A DNA stretch of 64,000 nucleotides from Promethearchaeota archaeon (GTDB taxonomy: Archaea; Asgardarchaeota; Lokiarchaeia; Sigyniarchaeales; SOKP01). The notes beneath the pieces were generated by a model, which saw only the letters and a program-made list of their open reading frames with translations, was not told where the DNA came from and made no database searches. The DNA is taken from NCBI GenBank assembly GCA_029838195.1, contig JALGVJ010000002.1, forward strand, positions 1 to 64,000, given 5' to 3'. Position numbers and translations under genes: made by a program. Below, one piece after another: positions 19,613-29,139 of this stretch (positions within the stretch are counted from its first letter, which is position 1; the number at the start of each line of letters is the position of its first letter).

Positions 19613-20590
19613 ATGGAAAGCTTTTATCAAAATAAAAAAATTATCGTTACTGGAGCTGCGGGCTTCATCGGAAGTAATCTAACGGATAAATTATTAGAAT
19701 TAGGCGCACGCGTGGTTGGCATTGATAATCTCTTTAATGGCAGGTTAGAAAATTTAAAAGAGGCATTCAAGAATAAGAATTTTGAATTTGTAAAAGGAGA
19801 TATTCGAGATTTGAATTTACTTTTAGACCTCTTTAAAGACGCAGATATTATATATCATGAAGCTGCTTTTACTAGTGTTCCTCAATCCGTTTTGATGCCT
19901 AATACTTGTAACGATGTAAATATCAATGGAGCACTAAATGTTTTAAATTCCGCTCGAATAAGGGATGTTGAATTAGTGGTATTCGCCTCTAGCTCATCTG
20001 TATATGGAGATACTCCTGAATTACCTAAAAGAGAAGATATGAAAAGAGTTCCCATCTCTCCTTACGGTGTAGCAAAATTAGCGTGCGAGTCTTATATGCA
20101 AGTCTTTTATTATCTATATGGAATAAAGACAATTTCACTTCGATATTTTAACGTGTTTGGTCCAAGACAAAAAGATTCTCCCTACAGCGGGGTAATTGCA
20201 ATTTGGTTAGGAAATATTCTAAGAAATGAAGATCTCATCATTTTTGGAGATGGAACTAATTCACGAGACTTTACTTACATAAAAGATGTTATTCAAGCAA
20301 ATTTATTGGCCGGTCAATATGACGCTAAAGGGGAAATTATAAATATAGGGGCGGGATGCCCCATAAATCTTACTAAGCTGGCAAAATTAATGCTTAAAAT
20401 TACAAACAGGGAGAATTTAAACATCATCTATACAGATCCTAGACCAGGTGATATTGTACATAGTTTTGCGGATATAACTTTGGCACGTAAAATACTAAAT
20501 TTTGAACCTAAATTTAATCAAGAACAAGGACTAAGAGACTATATTCAATGGTACATTAAGAATTACAAGGTAAATTTAAAATTTAGTTAA
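19613..20590 (+). CDS. UDP-hexose/HexNAc 4-epimerase (GalE/WbpP-like)
   Basis: A 325-residue extended SDR: KIIVTGAAGFIGSNL for NAD binding, DNLFNGRLENL, SSSSVYGDTPELPKRE, YGVAK catalytic Tyr-Lys pair, and RYFNVFGPRQ with PYSGVIAIW. These blocks are those of the WbpP/Gne group, which interconvert UDP-GlcNAc (or UDP-GlcNAcA) and the galacto form. It faces the epimerase at 18442 from a shared 175-nt divergent promoter region, so both donors may be produced together. It closes the glycan locus. Confidence 0.82.
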   Translation: MESFYQNKKIIVTGAAGFIGSNLTDKLLELGARVVGIDNLFNGRLENLKEAFKNKNFEFVKGDIRDLNLLLDLFKDADIIYHEAAFTSVPQSVLMPNTCNDVNINGALNVLNSARIRDVELVVFASSSSVYGDTPELPKREDMKRVPISPYGVAKLACESYMQVFYYLYGIKTISLRYFNVFGPRQKDSPYSGVIAIWLGNILRNEDLIIFGDGTNSRDFTYIKDVIQANLLAGQYDAKGEIINIGAGCPINLTKLAKLMLKITNRENLNIIYTDPRPGDIVHSFADITLARKILNFEPKFNQEQGLRDYIQWYIKNYKVNLKFS

Positions 20591-20664
20591 ATTGCATCTT
20601 AATGGTTAAGAATTTGGACTATTTATTTTTTCTAATCTTGATAAGTTTCTTCCAACTAAAAATT

Positions 20665-21453
20665 TCAATCAAAAATTTCATAATTATGAGGAATTACCTC
20701 CCCAATTTTTCCTTTTAATAACTTATTATGATTTCCACTAATTCTAAACATTTCAGGAATTTTTCCTATATGTCCAACTTTATTTTCACGTGAAATAAAT
20801 GCTCCAATTATGCCTTCGATGTCATCTACGGCATCTAATCCTTTTTTTATTGATTTTTCAATGTCTTTGCCTTTTACAAGATTGGCGATGTAGGTTGCGG
20901 CTCCATCGGCTAAGGTTGCATTAGGGGCAAAAATGGTAACGGCATCCGCTTCTCCCAAACTAATGGCATGTCCCACTGTTGCAGAACTCGTACCAATACC
21001 TATTGGAGTTTCATCTTTTTTGATTAAAAAACCAATTTCTAAATTTAGAGGATTTTTTCCGGCATAGAGCCCGATTTTGAAATCTTCTTCTGAATCTATT
21101 ACTATCTCTCCCCCATTTTCGATTAATGCGATTCTTGCGGGAGGATAATCTTTATCTTCCCTTTTCATTTCTCTCATCATCAAATCGGCTAAAGCTCCCG
21201 CAACAGTTGCCATGGGGCCAACTTTACATTGTTTTGAACCTTTTATCATTAAATCAATAATTTCTTTACCCGTTCTAATATCAAGAGGGCTAAAAGATTT
21301 ATAGAATTGCTCATTCTTAACAATATATTCTTCTAAAATCTTTCTATGAAAATAAAATGATGTTTTTGCACGCTCGATAGCTTCAAATGACTCTGAAATG
21401 ATGGTTACATCAGATTCTTTTTCCGTAATATGAACTTTATATTTTTTTACCAT
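20665..21453 (-). CDS. UPF0280 family protein (ApbE-like fold)
   Basis: A 262-residue member of the archaeal UPF0280/COG2122 family, related in fold to the FMN-transferase ApbE. Recognisable segments are SPLDIRTGKEII, GPMATVAGALADLM, ALIENGGEIVI, GTSSATVGHAISLGEADAV and LADGAATYIANLV. The function is not established in the family; similarity to ApbE suggests flavin or cofactor handling. The overall length and conserved glycine-rich loops are normal. It is transcribed away from the roadblock-like gene at 21558. Confidence 0.82.
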   Translation of the reverse strand: MVKKYKVHITEKESDVTIISESFEAIERAKTSFYFHRKILEEYIVKNEQFYKSFSPLDIRTGKEIIDLMIKGSKQCKVGPMATVAGALADLMMREMKREDKDYPPARIALIENGGEIVIDSEEDFKIGLYAGKNPLNLEIGFLIKKDETPIGIGTSSATVGHAISLGEADAVTIFAPNATLADGAATYIANLVKGKDIEKSIKKGLDAVDDIEGIIGAFISRENKVGHIGKIPEMFRISGNHNKLLKGKIGEVIPHNYEIFD

Positions 21454-21557
21454 AATTTCTTAGAACATGCTTTTTTTCTAAATGTTTTAATTTTATAAAA
21501 ATATAAATATACCTTCTCTTATTATTTTATTAGTTAATTACCCAAATTTTTTACATC

Positions 21558-22049
21558 ATGGTAGAGGAGCTTTATAACGCCTTCATTTCAAAAATTAAGC
21601 AAGAATTAAACGCAGACTGCGCTATTGCAAACAAACACGGCATCATTTTGGCTTCAAATATAGAAGAATATTTGCCTAATAAAATCATTTCTCTAAATTT
21701 ACTCGATCTTATTCACGAGCATGAGCATATTGAGAAGGATCTTAATAACGCAGAGATTAAATCCATCATTTTACAGACCGAAGATTTCAATCATATTTTT
21801 CTCTCTAACAACGATTTAATTTTAATCTCAAAGCTACCCATCACCTTGAATACTTTAGAATTTTCCAATAAGGCAAGTAGTTTCTTAATCGAAATTAGTG
21901 AAAACATTAAAAAATCAGAAAAGGGTAAATTTACTGAATTTGATTTCTCAAAAGAAATATCAAAAATAAAGGAAACACTAGAAGACGTGCGATTTAAAAC
22001 AAAAAAATATGATATTATAAAGAAATTAATAAAATACGTTTCAACATAA
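21558..22049 (+). CDS. Roadblock/profilin-like regulatory protein, predicted
   Basis: A 163-residue protein. The N-terminal helix (YNAFISKIKQELN) followed by ADCAIANKHGIILASNI is the helix-then-strand-turn-strand start of Roadblock/LC7 and related profilin-like domains, and residues 65-110 supply further strands (IKSIILQTE, NHIFLSNNDLILISKLP). The C-terminal 50 residues are a charged helix. Domains of this type bind and regulate small GTPases, as with MglB-MglA. It sits 46-150 nt upstream of a large Arf-like GTPase gene on the same strand, which supports a functional pair. Fold assignment is by pattern only. Confidence 0.5.
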   Translation: MVEELYNAFISKIKQELNADCAIANKHGIILASNIEEYLPNKIISLNLLDLIHEHEHIEKDLNNAEIKSIILQTEDFNHIFLSNNDLILISKLPITLNTLEFSNKASSFLIEISENIKKSEKGKFTEFDFSKEISKIKETLEDVRFKTKKYDIIKKLIKYVST

Positions 22050-22197
22050 ATAAAAACTTCCCCTAATCACACGCCATATTATTAAATTGTTAAGGTGATT
22101 CTTTACGTTAAGACAAGTATATATTTATAAAAAAAATAAGAAACTGTATCATCGCCAATTTGGAAAAGCTTTAAATCCAGAAGCGTTCGATAATTTA

Positions 22198-23910
22198 TTG
22201 AAAGACTTGAAAAAAGATGCTTTCGGTAAAGGAGGGAAAAACCTTGATATATTTGACTACTACAAATATCGAATCGCTTTCGCAACTGAAAAAGATCTGG
22301 GATTATTAATCATTTTTGTTTCGGGATTGACTGATAACCCCGATAATATTAAAAAAGAATTAATTCGGTGTAAAAAAGAATTCTTAAATCTTTTCCAAGA
22401 TATGCTTGAAACTGAACAAAACACTGCCACCTTTGAAATGTTTGACCCTACCATCGATTCTATCCATCGAAATCTACGTCCTAAAATCTCTCTCGTTGGC
22501 TTTTCTGGTGTCGGTAAAACTACTATCACCAAATTAATTAAAGCAGAAGAGATTCCAATGAAACACATACCCACCATAACAGGAGACATCGCAACCATTA
22601 AAATAGGGAAACTTCATTTCCATTTATGGGATTTCGCCGGTCAAGAGCAATTTTCGTATTTATGGAATAATTTCATTAAAGGCAGCGATGCTGTTCTTTT
22701 AATTACAGATTCTACATTGGAAAATGTTGAAAAGAGCAAGTTTTTCTTGGAATTGATTAAAGAACAGGCCCCACATGCACATGCTGCCGTGATTGGGAAT
22801 AAACAGGATTTGCCAGATGCCTTGAAACCCAATCAGATTGAAAAAATAATTGGGTTAAAAACCTATAAAATGGTAGCAACGGATCCCGGAAATCGAGATA
22901 AAATGATTCAAATCATCGCAGACATATTAGACATGAGTGCTGAAGTTTCTCCACTCCTAAAACCATTAATGGATCGAGATAAATTAACTGAAGAAGCTGA
23001 AAAGGCTCTGGAAGAAAATAGATTATTAGACGCTGCTGAAATCTATGAAAAAATAAGTGATTTATGCATTGAATTAGGAGATGATTCCTATGGACAAGAA
23101 TTTCACAATTTAGCCGAAAAAATTAGGAATTCAATTAAAGAGATTGACAAAAAGAAAGAAGTAGAACCAGAAAAAGTAATAGAAGAAATACCTGAAGAAA
23201 CTGCTAAGATCCCTGAAAAATCAAAAACGCAAGAGAAACTACATCTTCCTAAATTTAAAGCACCAAAACCAAAAGTCAAACCGCTGCCTTCTATCTCATT
23301 AAAAAAGCCAGAAAAACTTAAAATTGAGCCACCACAAGAAACAAAAATTGAACAAGAACACGATACCCAAATCGAGCTCCCTCTCGTGGAAAATGAAGTA
23401 GAAACCACACAAGAACAGCAACAAGCTGCCCCAAAAATCAATATCGAAGAACTAAAAATAAAAGAACCACCCAAAAAAGTAGTTCATGTCCCAGGTGATG
23501 CTAAAGAAAAGATAAAAACCTCCGCTTATGCTCACGTAGAAAATGTTATGCAACCTCTTAAATCAAAATTAGAAACACCCTCCGTTTCGGAAGCTCAAAT
23601 AAAAATGGAAAGCTCTGATGAGATTAAAATAAAAGAGGAAATTCAAGAAAAAGAGGTAATAAAAGAAGAAGAATCTAAAACTGAAGAGGTAGATGATGAA
23701 CAAAAGAAGAATTTAGAAAAAACTTTATTAGACTTAAAAATTAAAAAAGCAAATATCTCAAAAATGAGCTTAGAAATTGAAATGCAAGAATTAACTGGCG
23801 AATTGACCGCTGATGAAGTAAAAATGAAACTAGAAAAAATTAATTTATTAGAAAAAAAAATAGATGATCAAATGAAAGAAATTCAAGACCTTTTAAAAAA
23901 TCTTGAATAA
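22198..23910 (+). CDS. Arf-like GTPase with longin-type N-term and coiled-coil tail
   Basis: From TTG 22198 the protein has 570 residues. Residues 1-75 complete a longin/roadblock-like domain; residues 97-265 are an Arf/Ras-type G domain with G1 GFSGVGKTT (G101-T108), switch-II WDFAGQEQF, NKQD (G4). Residues 265-315 look TPR-like (EKALEENRLLDAAEIYEKISDL); a long Lys/Glu/Pro-rich linker follows, and a C-terminal coiled coil (505-570) ends it. Coding potential clearly extends upstream: the frame from 22099 encodes VYIYKKNKKLYHRQFGKALNPEAF, which belongs to the longin-like domain, but has no ATG/GTG/TTG start after TGA 22096-22098. GTG 22095 in the neighbouring frame (VILYVKTSIY) would be the start if one base were missing near 22120-22136. 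Confidence 0.8.
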   Translation: MKDLKKDAFGKGGKNLDIFDYYKYRIAFATEKDLGLLIIFVSGLTDNPDNIKKELIRCKKEFLNLFQDMLETEQNTATFEMFDPTIDSIHRNLRPKISLVGFSGVGKTTITKLIKAEEIPMKHIPTITGDIATIKIGKLHFHLWDFAGQEQFSYLWNNFIKGSDAVLLITDSTLENVEKSKFFLELIKEQAPHAHAAVIGNKQDLPDALKPNQIEKIIGLKTYKMVATDPGNRDKMIQIIADILDMSAEVSPLLKPLMDRDKLTEEAEKALEENRLLDAAEIYEKISDLCIELGDDSYGQEFHNLAEKIRNSIKEIDKKKEVEPEKVIEEIPEETAKIPEKSKTQEKLHLPKFKAPKPKVKPLPSISLKKPEKLKIEPPQETKIEQEHDTQIELPLVENEVETTQEQQQAAPKINIEELKIKEPPKKVVHVPGDAKEKIKTSAYAHVENVMQPLKSKLETPSVSEAQIKMESSDEIKIKEEIQEKEVIKEEESKTEEVDDEQKKNLEKTLLDLKIKKANISKMSLEIEMQELTGELTADEVKMKLEKINLLEKKIDDQMKEIQDLLKNLE

Positions 23911-23953
23911 CACCATGCTAATTTTTATTTATAGTGAAAAATAATTTTAATTC

Positions 23954-25408
23954 ATGAAAAAAAAAGAAATTGTATCTCTTTCCTTCTTTCTGTTTCTCAT
24001 TCTAATTTTAATCATGGATAATACCTTAATCCTTTCCAATGAAGTATTAATAGCTGCAGATTTGGGAATTTATTTTGACATTATTGGAATCATGTTAGGC
24101 ACTTACACCATTATTCATGGAATAGCTATCCTCTCCTTCGGATATCTTTCTGATATTATAACAAGAAAAAAATTATTAATCGTGGCGGGTTTTCTGTGGG
24201 GTGGAACTGCTCTATTGCATGTTTTAATAACAGAGATTTGGCAATTATTTTTAGCCCGAATCGTTGCAGCTATCGCGACGGGCGTGACGGCTCCCCTATC
24301 CATTTCTTATTTAGCCGATATCATTCCATCAACAGCTCGTTCTAAAGCATTTGCCTCGTGGTCACTCATTTCTACTATTGGATATTTAATCGCAGGAAGT
24401 TTTGCTCTCTCTTTCAACCGAATTCCCTATGAAGAATTAGAAGCTGCCGGCGTATCTGAAAATCTTAATTATATTATTGTTAACTATTCCCATTTAGTTA
24501 ACACGTGGCGTTATCCCTTTTTTTATTTAGGAATTTTAGCCTTATTCGTGAGCTTTTTAAATATATTTTTTACTATAGAACCTAAACGAGGAGCTAAAGA
24601 AAAAGGATTAGAGGCACTTCTCAAGGAAGAAAAATATCAATATTCTTATAAAATAAAAATCTCAGATTTGAAGTTTATCTTCGTGAGAAAATCCAATTTT
24701 TTTCTCATTTTAAATTTCTTTGACGTGATTGCTTCCGGTCTCTTAACCGCTTTCATTTTTCCTTATATCAATTTAGAAATGGGAATCTCCTTTAGCGATC
24801 CTGTTGGGTTACTGGCGATCGCTATCTTGTTGGCTTTTATCATTCCATTATCTCTTTTTATCGGCCAGTTTGGATTAGCACATTGGGGTGATAAAAAAGT
24901 TCAAAAAGGAGATTTATCCGGAAGGGTAAAAGTAGCAACTATTTGCGGAATTTTAAATTTACCCTTTTTGATCATTGCTTTCCTAATGTCGCCTAACGTT
25001 ACAAGAAAAAGTTTCTTTTTTGATACGCTTTCCTCGACAGGAATAGAATTTTGGGTATTTTGGACGCTATTTTCTTTATTATTAGGCATTGGGTTAGCGT
25101 TCAGTTTTGGAATTGCTCCCAATTGGTATTCTTCTTTAATTGATGTTAATTTACCAGAACATAGAGGAACAATGGTCGCCATGGCATCTTTCGTTGATAC
25201 TTTCGGAAGAGCTTTTGGAGCGTTCCTGGGCGGATTTATTGTTACAGCAACAAACTCCTTTTCAACTGCATTATTTTGGTCCACGTTAATTTTTGGAATC
25301 GTTTCTACATGTTTCTGGGTTCCCTTATTTTTCACGTGTCAAAAGGATTTTAATGCAGTTGCTGAAATTTTAAAAGAAAGGGCTGAAAAATTAAAAAGTA
25401 AAGAATGA
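23954..25408 (+). CDS. Major facilitator superfamily transporter
   Basis: A 484-residue membrane protein with 12 predicted hydrophobic helices in two halves. The loop after helix 2 reads GYLSDIITRKKLLI, the MFS motif A (G-x3-D-x2-R-K), and a corresponding GHWGDKK-type motif (LAHWGDKKVQKG) lies between helices 8 and 9. ARIVAAIATGVTAPLSISYLADI in helix 4 is also typical. Substrate unknown. It begins 44 nt after the GTPase gene on the same strand and may be co-transcribed. Confidence 0.88.
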   Translation: MKKKEIVSLSFFLFLILILIMDNTLILSNEVLIAADLGIYFDIIGIMLGTYTIIHGIAILSFGYLSDIITRKKLLIVAGFLWGGTALLHVLITEIWQLFLARIVAAIATGVTAPLSISYLADIIPSTARSKAFASWSLISTIGYLIAGSFALSFNRIPYEELEAAGVSENLNYIIVNYSHLVNTWRYPFFYLGILALFVSFLNIFFTIEPKRGAKEKGLEALLKEEKYQYSYKIKISDLKFIFVRKSNFFLILNFFDVIASGLLTAFIFPYINLEMGISFSDPVGLLAIAILLAFIIPLSLFIGQFGLAHWGDKKVQKGDLSGRVKVATICGILNLPFLIIAFLMSPNVTRKSFFFDTLSSTGIEFWVFWTLFSLLLGIGLAFSFGIAPNWYSSLIDVNLPEHRGTMVAMASFVDTFGRAFGAFLGGFIVTATNSFSTALFWSTLIFGIVSTCFWVPLFFTCQKDFNAVAEILKERAEKLKSKE

Positions 25409-25466
25409 AAGTTAATTATCTTAAATTAACTTAAAAGATAAATCTTCATTTTCTTCCTATAATATT

Positions 25467-26342
25467 TTAAAGTAGATGTTTAAGATACTCGTCCGGAACT
25501 CCGGCTTCTCCCATTTTTATCCCTTTTTTACCTCCGTGATAATCTGACCCACCCGATTTTATCAAACCATATTTCTCAGCAATGTGATTATAATATTTTG
25601 GACAATTTTCTTGCGCCCAATTTGCTTTTTTTGTATTTACAAAAGGCCGATTCTTAGAATAAGTATATTCTATTTCAATACCTTTAATGCCACTTTCAAT
25701 GCACATTTTAATGAATTTCTCTCGATCTGAGACTTGATAAATTCCAGGATGAGCTAAAATGGGAAGTCCTCCACTTGCTTCTATCAAATCAATGGATTCT
25801 TCTAAAGTCAATTCAAAAGACCGCTCCACATGAGCAGCACCTCCATGACTAATCAATTTAAATAACTCGTTTTTAGTATAATCTTTGACCTTTTCGGGAT
25901 TATTTTTAATTAAAACCTCAACAATATGAGGACGTCCTACCGAAGTTCCACCTGCTCTCGCTTTAACTTCTTCGAAATCAATATTAAAACCAAATTCCTC
26001 CCGCAATCTCTTACATATTTCTTGCTTTTGTTGGAGACGCCCCTCCATTTGTTTTTTTAATGTTTTATTTAAAATTGCTGAATCATGATCAATATTTAAT
26101 CCAACAACATGAACATCTATTAAATTGCGTTTTGGTTCATGTTGGAGAGAAATCTCTATTCCCGGTAATACAATAATTTCACTCTTTTCGCCATGCGAAA
26201 GAAACTCTCTGATACCATCAATAGTATCATGGTCAGTCAATGCAATTGCTTTTAATCCATTAATAGTTATTGCTTCTTCTATTAATTGCGTGGGAGTTAG
26301 TAAACCATCCGAAAAATTTGAATGCAAATGTAAATCTATCAT
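25467..26342 (-). CDS. PHP-domain phosphoesterase (YciV/TrpH-like)
   Basis: A 291-residue PHP hydrolase. It starts MIDLHLHSNFSDG (HxH metal motif), then ALTDHDTIDGI, VLPGIEISLQHE, ILAHPGIY and SGGSDYHGGKKG, which together supply the trinuclear metal site. This is the layout of the RNase AM/YciV family: 3',5'-nucleoside bisphosphate phosphatase or 5'-3' exoribonuclease on short RNAs. Length matches the family (about 285-295). It is convergent with the MFS gene. Confidence 0.85.
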   Translation of the reverse strand: MIDLHLHSNFSDGLLTPTQLIEEAITINGLKAIALTDHDTIDGIREFLSHGEKSEIIVLPGIEISLQHEPKRNLIDVHVVGLNIDHDSAILNKTLKKQMEGRLQQKQEICKRLREEFGFNIDFEEVKARAGGTSVGRPHIVEVLIKNNPEKVKDYTKNELFKLISHGGAAHVERSFELTLEESIDLIEASGGLPILAHPGIYQVSDREKFIKMCIESGIKGIEIEYTYSKNRPFVNTKKANWAQENCPKYYNHIAEKYGLIKSGGSDYHGGKKGIKMGEAGVPDEYLKHLL

Positions 26343-26644
26343 TATTTGAATGAATTAAACATCTAAATTCTCTTTTTGCGTGGATAATTTTTTTGAATAA
26401 AAAGATCCATATCCTTTTTAAAAATAGTAATAATTCTTATTAAAATGAAGCATGCGATTAAAACCTATTATCTCTGCTGATATCTCAGATTTTACCAGTT
26501 CTATGAAAACTTTTCTAAAGATTATTAGGTTTAATGCTAAAATATTTTTGTAATCCGTGTTTTAAATGAATAAAATTGTTATAAGAAAAAATGGACTTTT
26601 TGAACGACATTCTATAAAATTAACAAAAATGTGAAGAAATCACC
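26343..26644. other. Intergenic, nothing clear
   Basis: About 300 nt between the divergent PHP and aspartate kinase genes. It is AT-rich and has no coding frame or strong inverted repeat that I can see. It must hold both promoters. A weak GTGAAGAAATCACC stretch just before ATG 26645 does not resemble a good Shine-Dalgarno site. Confidence 0.4.
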
Positions 26645-28078
26645 ATGTCAATAGTCGTCATGAAATTTGGTGGAAGTTGCCTGAAAAATCATGAAGCATT
26701 TGAAAAAATCTATAATATCACTCAGGTCTATAAAGATCATAAGAAAGTGTACGTGGCATCCGCTCTAAGTGGAATCACGGATTTATTGCTCTCAACAGCT
26801 CAAAATCTGGATGAGCCTGCAATAGTGGATAAAAACATTGCATTAATTGAAAAAAAACACTTGGATATTATTGAACAAATTTTTGAGGAAGATTCCCCTT
26901 ATTATAACAATTCAAAAGATTGGCTCGATAAAAAATTAAGTGAGCTCGAAGATGCATTCGCCGATATTATAGAATTTGGACTTGAACCTTATTATCAAGA
27001 TTATATCGTAAGTTTTGGTGAAATATTATCCACCTATATTTTAAATCAATTTTTATTGAGCAAGGGTTTTAATTCCGTTTATATCGCCGCAAATTATTTG
27101 ATCATTACTAACGATAACTTCAATAAGGCTTATCCCCTCTATGAGTTGACAAACAATCGAGTTAAGAATAAAATCATTCCACTTTTAGAAAATCCTAAAG
27201 AAGATTCCATTATCTGCGTGACTGGATTTATTGGACGCAATAAAATCGGATACATTACAACACTCGGAAGAGGAGGCTCTGACTACACGGCGACCATTTT
27301 AGCTCGTTCCATCCATGATACATGTTCAGATAAAGATATTAAGGTCATTCTTTGGAAAGATGTTGATGGGCTGTTAATAGTTGACCCAAAATATATGCCG
27401 GAATCTTCCTTAATAAAAAATCTGAGCTATAATGAAGCCAAACAAATTTCGCATTTTGGTGCCAAAATCCTTCATCCTAAATGTCTGGAAGCCATTGAAA
27501 AAAGAAACATCCCCCTCGAAATCAGAAATTTCGAAAAACCACTCGAAGAAGTTAGATTTACCCTCATCTCCGCTCATAGCGATTCTGAACAAATCAAGGG
27601 CATCTCAGTCGTAGATGATGCTACTGTCATTAACGTGATTTCTGGTACCATGGTAGACGTTCCTGGGGTGCTTGCTAAAATCTTTAAAATCATGGGAAAA
27701 AATGGTATTAGCGTGTCCTTTGTCGCTCAAAGTTCTTCTGAAATCTCCACTTCTTTCATCGTAAAAAATGCTGATGCAGATCGAGCCATTCAAGCTCTGC
27801 GGAATGCTAATTTATTTTCGGATTTTTATGAGGTATACTCCGAGAAGGTGGGCGTGATCAATATTACCGGGAAAAAAATTCTCGAAAATCAGACAAAAGC
27901 GAAAATTTTTAATGCACTCGCTAAAAAAAATATTAAAGTAAAAGCAATTTCACAGAGTTTTGAGGAACTAAATCTTTCTATTATTATCCCTAAAGAAAAA
28001 TTAAATCAAGCTATCATGATGATTCACAATGATCTCTGCGAAGATTTCAATTCAAATGAATGCAAGAATGGAGAATAG
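26645..28078 (+). CDS. lysC: Aspartate kinase
   Basis: A 477-residue monofunctional aspartokinase. Residues 1-305 form the amino-acid kinase domain, with VVMKFGGSCLKN (KFGGS, ATP phosphate binding), SFGEILST, TLGRGGSDYTAT (aspartate/ATP) and VDGLLIVDP. The C-terminal part has two ACT domains (VINVISGTMVDVPGVLAKIFKIMGKNGISVSFVAQSSSE and VGVINITGKK), where lysine or threonine would bind as feedback inhibitor. The enzyme makes aspartyl phosphate, the first step toward Lys, Thr and Met. No homoserine dehydrogenase is fused or adjacent. Confidence 0.93.
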   Translation: MSIVVMKFGGSCLKNHEAFEKIYNITQVYKDHKKVYVASALSGITDLLLSTAQNLDEPAIVDKNIALIEKKHLDIIEQIFEEDSPYYNNSKDWLDKKLSELEDAFADIIEFGLEPYYQDYIVSFGEILSTYILNQFLLSKGFNSVYIAANYLIITNDNFNKAYPLYELTNNRVKNKIIPLLENPKEDSIICVTGFIGRNKIGYITTLGRGGSDYTATILARSIHDTCSDKDIKVILWKDVDGLLIVDPKYMPESSLIKNLSYNEAKQISHFGAKILHPKCLEAIEKRNIPLEIRNFEKPLEEVRFTLISAHSDSEQIKGISVVDDATVINVISGTMVDVPGVLAKIFKIMGKNGISVSFVAQSSSEISTSFIVKNADADRAIQALRNANLFSDFYEVYSEKVGVINITGKKILENQTKAKIFNALAKKNIKVKAISQSFEELNLSIIIPKEKLNQAIMMIHNDLCEDFNSNECKNGE

Positions 28079-28331
28079 TAATTTTTTAAATCGTGCATTT
28101 TCCTTACGGCTTAAAAAAAGTATAATATAAACCTTGAATTTGTTTTCCTCTTTTTCCGAACAAAATTTATCAAGGATTAATTTCGTAGTTTTTTCCTTTC
28201 TTATTTTTCTTAATCAAAAAGAAAAATGAAAAAAGAATCTAATACCAGTTCCTTCTCTTAAAGAACCAATAATACAAGATAAGAACAAGAAGATATAATG
28301 AAATAAGGTACTATATTCTTTTCTACCGCAT

Positions 28332-28856
28332 TCAAGTTCTTGAATCTATTATTCTCCTCGTTAGCTCTGTAAACGCCTCATCCACATTTACGCCGGTTTT
28401 AGCCGAAGTTTCTATATAAATCGATCCCTCACTCTCCGCAAATTGTCGTGCCTCCTCCCTATCAATTACCTCTCCCACATCCTCCAAAAGATCTGCCTTG
28501 TTCCCGATGAGTACGAATGGAATGTTTTCTCCGGCAAATTGCCTGATTTCTGCTAGCCATTTCCTCGTTTCAGTATAAGTTTGTTCACGAGTCAGATCAA
28601 AAACAAGTAATGCTCCCGCTGCCCCCTTGTAAAAGGTTGACCGAATGAATTCAAAGCGTTGTTGACCACCAATGTCCCATATAGAAAGCGTGGCAATTTC
28701 CCCGGGTTTAAATTCTACATCTTTCGTGAGGATATCTACCCCTACAGTGAGTTTATAATTAGCAGCAAATCTATTTTTGATAAAACGTTGAACTAAACTG
28801 GTTTTTCCGACGGCAGCGGCGCCAGTTAAAAGAACTTTTAGCTTAAAACTTGACAT
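28332..28856 (-). CDS. Rab-like small GTPase
   Basis: A 174-residue Ras-superfamily GTPase with all five G motifs: G1 GAAAVGKTS (12-20), switch-I TVGVDILTKDV with Thr, G3 WDIGGQQRFEFIRSTFYKGAAGALLVFDLTR, G4 NKAD and G5 ETSAK. FEFIRSTFYKGA and VFDLTREQT are the RabF-like and Ras/Rab-type blocks; Rab-type G3 is normally WDTAGQE and here reads WDIGGQQR, so the catalytic Gln is kept with a shift in the neighbouring residues. There is no C-terminal Cys for prenylation, as usual for Asgard GTPases. It is monocistronic between AT-rich gaps of about 250 nt (28079-28331) and 280 nt (28857-29139). Confidence 0.92.
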   Translation of the reverse strand: MSSFKLKVLLTGAAAVGKTSLVQRFIKNRFAANYKLTVGVDILTKDVEFKPGEIATLSIWDIGGQQRFEFIRSTFYKGAAGALLVFDLTREQTYTETRKWLAEIRQFAGENIPFVLIGNKADLLEDVGEVIDREEARQFAESEGSIYIETSAKTGVNVDEAFTELTRRIIDSRT

Positions 28857-29139
28857 GAAGATTTTCTACTCCATTTTTAGGGAATTAAAATATATGAATT
28901 AAAATTCTTGATAGTATATAAAATATTATTAAAATAGTTATTTAAGAATTTATTTACTTCTTTAAAAGCATCAACTATTAATTATTTTAATTAAAAGGGT
29001 AATAGAAATTCTTTCTTATAAATTTTCTCATTTGGAAAGAAGAACTATTTAAAGGAGTTGAGGGTGATAAGGGATAGTGTATTATTTAAAGAAATCATTT
29101 CTATAGATACGAATGGAGGAAAAAAAAAAAAGGAAAGGA

